DNA of 9,816 nucleotides, taken from assembly GCA_947461645.1 (NCBI GenBank), contig CANHMN010000048.1:1-9816 (forward strand), in the 5' to 3' direction. Below, one piece after another: positions 6,702-9,816 of this stretch (the first letter of the stretch is position 1; each line of letters begins with the position of its first letter). A model generated the notes under the pieces. It was not told the origin of the DNA. It ran no database searches and worked only from the letters and a program-made list of their open reading frames with translations. The position numbers and the translations under genes were made by a program. Source of the stretch: Chitinophagaceae bacterium (GTDB lineage: Bacteria > Bacteroidota > Bacteroidia > Chitinophagales > Chitinophagaceae).

Positions 6702-8234
6702 TTAAAAGACCAAGTGTGCGAAGCCCAGGTGATTGAGGTAGGTATAGGGAACAATGATTTCTCTGGCAGCTATTTGCTTAGCGCGTCTTGGCATAAACTC
6801 CACAAGTGGTTCGTTTCCTTTAACTGTTGCAAATCGATTTGTATTTCCGGAAAAATCAATTGACTGACGACTTAAGATGTGCTTCTGCTGGTCACGTTCA
6901 ATGTAAATAAACTGAAGGTCTTTGCCTTGGTTCATCAGCACAAAAGAAAGGTAAACATCGGCATCAGTATCCATTTGTCTTTTAGTGATGCTGTTTGTCC
7001 AATTCAAACCGAGGGCACTGTCAACGGCAGCTACAACAATATTGTTTGCAAAATACCTCCTTTGTGTTAACACGCCATTGTTGGGATTTCCCATTACATT
7101 CATGTTGTTGAAGTAAAAATCATTAGCGCCGGAAAAAGCCGGATTGAAATTTCTGTTCCAATTGTTGTTGGAAAATGTTTCTGTGTAGGAATCTTCTGCT
7201 ACAAGTACGAATTCGCCATTACGTTTTACAAGAATTTGCTTTGGGTCCATGTTGTCGATTTCTCCCCTGCTTCCAGAAGAACTTATGGTTGAATAAAAGG
7301 AAGGCGGCAAAACATTAAAAGCCTTTTGCAGCGTTGAATTTTTCAGGGAATGAACAGCTGAAAACAGTCCTTCAACCCTCCCCCTTTTTGTTGTATTATA
7401 ATATGCATTGAGTATGATTTTATTGTTGATGTTGTCTGCCTTCAATAAAGTTTTTTCAATGAAATGCTCTTCAAGATTAATCGGAAATGAGCTAAAATCT
7501 TTTTCCCCTTTTCTGTGGACAAACAACACTAAAGAATCGAAGTTGTCTATTGCTCTTCTTCTGGTTTGAAGTGCAAAAGCAACCATGCCTTCATTATCAA
7601 TTATAATGTCGGAGAGCAAGTCTTTATTGGGATTGTAAGCATGTAAAAACAATGTGTTATCGGTAAGAATGAGTGCCGAGTTGAAGACAAATATCTTAAG
7701 TTCAACTTCATCGTTACGAATTAATTTTCGGGAGACAATCAAATTGTTTTTATTGTCGCTTGCCCATACATCAAATAAATTTCTATCTGAAAGAAAACCA
7801 ATTTCGGTTTCATCAATAAGATAGGGCGCTGAAAACTGATTGATTGAAAGAGAAAGTATAGACATATAGCAGGATACTTCGCGGTTTTTTACAGAAGCAT
7901 AAATAACAATAACCGAATCTCCTTTTTTGATAAAATCTATATTGATGGTTTTTTCGGGAATAAAATCCATTTCAATCGATTTTATAAATGTCATTTTTTC
8001 ATCGTAAAAGGCTATTTGATGGTCACCTTCCGATTTCTTGTAAATCAGTATAGTGTTGTTTGTTTTTCCAATGATCTGAAAATCGAGGTTAGCTCTTTCC
8101 TTTTTGTTGATCTCTGAATAATACACTTGTTGGGCTTGTATACATTCGGATAAGAACTGCAACACCATAATCAAAGAAAATAATTTCAGCAGGCGTGTAT
8201 AACTGGAAAAAAATTCATTTAGATAGCGTAACAT
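6702..8234 (-). CDS. Secreted protein of unknown function
   Basis: A 510-aa protein whose function I do not recognise. The N-terminus has a long positively charged lead and a hydrophobic stretch (about residues 17-28) ending CIQAQQ, consistent with signal peptidase I cleavage after about residue 35. The cysteine there (C31) follows SE, so it is a poor lipobox. The mature part has repeated short hydrophobic strands separated by turns with D, N and K (for example ILIYKK, SVIVIYAS, LVLFVHRKG, QFIYIERDQ), the look of a beta-propeller or other all-beta fold. A segment rich in Asn and Phe lies at about 355-387. The protein ends in aromatic/hydrophobic AHLVF. From memory, similar uncharacterised secreted proteins occur in Chitinophagales and relatives. 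It sits 53 bp upstream of the DUF6427-like gene and is divergent from the epimerase gene with a 93-bp gap. Start is ATG 8232-8234. Confidence 0.8.
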   Translation of the reverse strand: MLRYLNEFFSSYTRLLKLFSLIMVLQFLSECIQAQQVYYSEINKKERANLDFQIIGKTNNTILIYKKSEGDHQIAFYDEKMTFIKSIEMDFIPEKTINIDFIKKGDSVIVIYASVKNREVSCYMSILSLSINQFSAPYLIDETEIGFLSDRNLFDVWASDNKNNLIVSRKLIRNDEVELKIFVFNSALILTDNTLFLHAYNPNKDLLSDIIIDNEGMVAFALQTRRRAIDNFDSLVLFVHRKGEKDFSSFPINLEEHFIEKTLLKADNINNKIILNAYYNTTKRGRVEGLFSAVHSLKNSTLQKAFNVLPPSFYSTISSSGSRGEIDNMDPKQILVKRNGEFVLVAEDSYTETFSNNNWNRNFNPAFSGANDFYFNNMNVMGNPNNGVLTQRRYFANNIVVAAVDSALGLNWTNSITKRQMDTDADVYLSFVLMNQGKDLQFIYIERDQQKHILSRQSIDFSGNTNRFATVKGNEPLVEFMPRRAKQIAAREIIVPYTYLNHLGFAHLVF

Positions 8235-8249
8235 TCAGGTTTATTTTTA

Positions 8250-8257
8250 TAAAATTA
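8250..8257 (-). promoter_or_regulatory. Possible -7 box of the secreted-protein gene
   Basis: The minus strand reads TAATTTTA (one fixed base off TAnnTTTG), 15 nt upstream of the ATG, with a TTG 16 nt further upstream. The region is so AT-rich that a chance match is likely. Confidence 0.2.
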
Positions 8258-8327
8258 CAATAAAAGGGACAAGCAATTTAAAACAATATGCTTTGGCATT
8301 TGTTAAACAATATAAACTAAGCTAGCC

Positions 8328-9272
8328 ATGGCAAATGATCTTAAAAAATCCCAAAAAGTACTTATCACCGGCGGTACCGGCATGGTGGGCAAAAGGCTTG
8401 TACAAACTTTAACTGACAAAGGTTATGAGGTAGTTGTACTTACGAGAAAAGTTGAAAATCAACCTTTACAACATGGTGTAACTTATTGCAAATGGGATTT
8501 TGAAAAAGATATTATTGATGAGAATGCCTTAAATGATATCGACGCCATTGTTCATCTTGCCGGATCGGGAGTGATGGACAAAAAATGGACCGATGCTTAC
8601 CGAAAGGAAATCCTTCAAAGCAGAACGGAAAGCATAACCTATCTTTTGCAAAAATTGCAAAAGAGCAATCATAAAGTAAAAACACTGGTTAGTGCTTCAG
8701 CAATTGGTTGGTATGGGCCCGACATCAAGCAAGATTATGCATTCACGGAAGAAGATCCTGCAAACAATCATTTTTTGGGTAAGACGTGTAAGCTGTGGGA
8801 ACAAAGTGCAGAGCAAGCCGAAAATCTTGGTATCAGGGTATGTAAACTAAGAATCGGAATTGTTTTGAGCGACAAAGGCGGGGCACTTCCGGAATTTATC
8901 AAACCCATCAAATTTGGCGTTGCTGCCATCTTTGGGAGCGGTAAGCAAATGGTAAGTTGGATTCATGTTGAAGATCTTTGTAGAATGTTTCTTTTTGCAT
9001 TAGAGAATGAGACTTTAATGGGCAGCTTCAATGCAGTAGCACCCGCCCCTTCAAGCAATAAAAATCTTGTAGTAAGTATTGCCAAACTATTGAAAGGCCG
9101 ATTTTGGATTCCGATTTTTGTGCCTTCGCTGCTTTTGAAATGCATATTGGGAGAAAGAAGTATTGAGTTGTTGAAAAGCACAACTGTCAGTTCAACAAAA
9201 ATTAGAGCGGCAGGATTTACCTTTCTTTATCCCGAAATCGGACAAGCTTTGAAGAAAATACTAAAACCCTAG
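8328..9272 (+). CDS. TIGR01777-family SDR epimerase/oxidoreductase
   Basis: A 314-aa cytoplasmic NAD(P)-dependent extended short-chain dehydrogenase-like protein of the YfcH / SDR39U1 group. Seen: the Rossmann nucleotide-binding motif GGTGMVG (15-21); the IVHLAGSGV strand (74-82), matching the family's conserved region; SASAIGWYG (122-130), the Ser/Tyr region expected at the active site; LRIGIVLSDKGGALP (174-188); GSGKQMVSWIHVEDL (203-217); and a C-terminal DUF1731-type domain with VPSLLLK (265-271) and SSTKIRAAGF (288-297). Length fits the family (about 300 aa). The physiological substrate is unknown for nearly all members. Start ATG 8328 places the Rossmann motif after a short tail; no SD is visible. 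It is a single-gene unit, divergent from the secreted-protein gene and converging with an ABC permease gene 4 bp away. Confidence 0.93.
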   Translation: MANDLKKSQKVLITGGTGMVGKRLVQTLTDKGYEVVVLTRKVENQPLQHGVTYCKWDFEKDIIDENALNDIDAIVHLAGSGVMDKKWTDAYRKEILQSRTESITYLLQKLQKSNHKVKTLVSASAIGWYGPDIKQDYAFTEEDPANNHFLGKTCKLWEQSAEQAENLGIRVCKLRIGIVLSDKGGALPEFIKPIKFGVAAIFGSGKQMVSWIHVEDLCRMFLFALENETLMGSFNAVAPAPSSNKNLVVSIAKLLKGRFWIPIFVPSLLLKCILGERSIELLKSTTVSSTKIRAAGFTFLYPEIGQALKKILKP

Positions 9273-9291
9273 ATTGCTAGAGGTCTTTTTT
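9267..9291 (+). terminator. Possible terminator overlapping two convergent stop codons
   Basis: CTAG at 9269-9272 pairs with CTAG at 9277-9280 around an ATTG loop. Two more C-G pairs (9267-9268 with 9282-9283) form across a bulged A, and a T-rich run TCTTTTTT (9284-9291) follows. The hairpin includes the epimerase stop TAG and lies in the last codons of the convergent permease gene. The stem is short, so confidence is limited. Confidence 0.35.
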
Positions 9292-9816
9292 GAGGAGATT
9301 TCTTTTGCTTAAAAAATAGAAGAGCAAAAGATAAATGACTGCAAATGCTAATCCTGCATAGATGTTCGGTGTCGGCATTCTTTCTGTCGCCATTTCCTTT
9401 AAAGGATTGGATGGAAATGTCAACAATCCGTCCGATGCATTCATAGGCAGATAGTCTCCTAAACTACCAAAATCTGTTTTATGGAGTTCTTTGATTTTCA
9501 TGGCGCCTGCATCCAACAAGTCAGCAAGAATATTTTCTACGCCCATGTAAATAAAAAATACTCCGAATGCAAAGCCTGTTTTTCTGATCCAGCAAGACAG
9601 CAACAAAGCAAGCATCATATATGAAAGGGCTTTTAGGAAGAAATATCCAACATGCGAAAAGCCTGTGAAGGAAAACGCATTAGATCCCTGAAATCCGAAA
9701 ATCAATCCGGTAAGAATAACCATTATTACCGATGCTATCGAAAACAATACCACCAATATTAATTTTGCATTGAAAAATTGCTCTCTTTGCCAGCCATCAA
9801 TTATGTTTTGACGAAC
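9277..9816 (-). CDS. ABC-2 type transporter permease, 5' end cut by window edge
   Basis: The frame is open to the right edge (179 residues visible), and no start in the window is credible: TTG 9756 lies inside the conserved stretch. The visible protein starts with RQNIIDGWQREQFFNAK, which resembles the cytoplasmic loop of ABC-2 permeases just before a membrane helix. Hydrophobic helices follow at about 19-41, 56-75 and 82-104, then a soluble loop (about 105-150, rich in charged residues and Pro) and a last helix at about 151-169, ending in the basic tail KRNLLKKDL. This is the C-terminal part of a membrane subunit of an ABC exporter; an ATPase partner would be expected upstream, outside the window. 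The substrate cannot be judged. Its 3' end converges with the epimerase gene with a 4-bp gap. Confidence 0.8.
   Translation of the reverse strand, partial: VRQNIIDGWQREQFFNAKLILVVLFSIASVIMVILTGLIFGFQGSNAFSFTGFSHVGYFFLKALSYMMLALLLSCWIRKTGFAFGVFFIYMGVENILADLLDAGAMKIKELHKTDFGSLGDYLPMNASDGLLTFPSNPLKEMATERMPTPNIYAGLAFAVIYLLLFYFLSKRNLLKKDL

Noticed and set aside
8235..8327. Search for a plus-strand promoter of the epimerase gene
   Set aside because: TATGCTTTG near 8288 has a 3-nt rather than 2-nt spacer and no -33 element, so no promoter is called.
9226..9241. CCCGAAATCGG resembling part of the 5017-5042 hairpin, considered as a dispersed repeat
   Set aside because: It is only an 11-base match inside the epimerase coding frame, without a paired arm.

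Overview
The window is an ordinary-looking, AT-rich chromosomal segment of a Bacteroidota bacterium. Supporting signs are the protein families (a phylum-typical ECF-like sigma factor, the Bacteroidota form of DsbD, a DUF6427-like membrane protein, a secreted unknown that resembles Chitinophagales/Sphingobacteriales proteins from memory), A-rich leaders without Shine-Dalgarno sequences, and several matches to the Bacteroidota promoter element TAnnTTTG. The order within the phylum is a guess. I see no transposase, phage gene, tRNA, rRNA or CRISPR array.

Layout. Positions 1-2005 (minus) hold the N-terminal two thirds of uvrA, the damage-recognition ATPase of nucleotide excision repair, cut by the left edge. 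A 281-bp divergent intergenic region (2006-2286) carries a strong inverted repeat just upstream of uvrA, two short palindromes and a plausible promoter for the next gene. Positions 2287-2868 (plus) encode a small sigma-70 family factor with no neighbouring anti-sigma gene. A perfect 18-bp-stem bidirectional terminator at 2909-2948 separates it from the convergent gene dsbD.

Positions 2966-8234 (minus) hold four genes in the same direction, listed in transcription order: a secreted protein of unknown function (510 aa), a multi-pass DUF6427-like membrane protein (327 aa, GTG start), a small secreted stand-alone DsbD-alpha domain (152 aa after start correction), and a full-length thiol:disulfide interchange protein DsbD (654 aa). 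The gaps of 53, 151 and 124 bp, with candidate -7 boxes in two of them and a hairpin in the third, suggest several transcription units rather than one tight operon.

Positions 8328-9272 (plus) encode a TIGR01777-type SDR epimerase/oxidoreductase. It ends only 4 bp from the convergent stop of an ABC-2 type transporter permease (9277-9816, minus), which is cut by the right edge.

The most interesting biology is the DsbD pair. The big DsbD keeps its membrane cysteines (C210, C331) and its thioredoxin-like CVNC site (C538/C541), but its own N-terminal alpha-like domain has no cysteine pair. The missing pair (C132/C137) sits in the separate small protein encoded just upstream. This reads as a two-protein version of the usual three-domain reductant relay, with electrons passing cytoplasm to membrane domain to C-terminal domain to a separate periplasmic alpha domain. 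I found nothing in the window that I would call a wholly new system.
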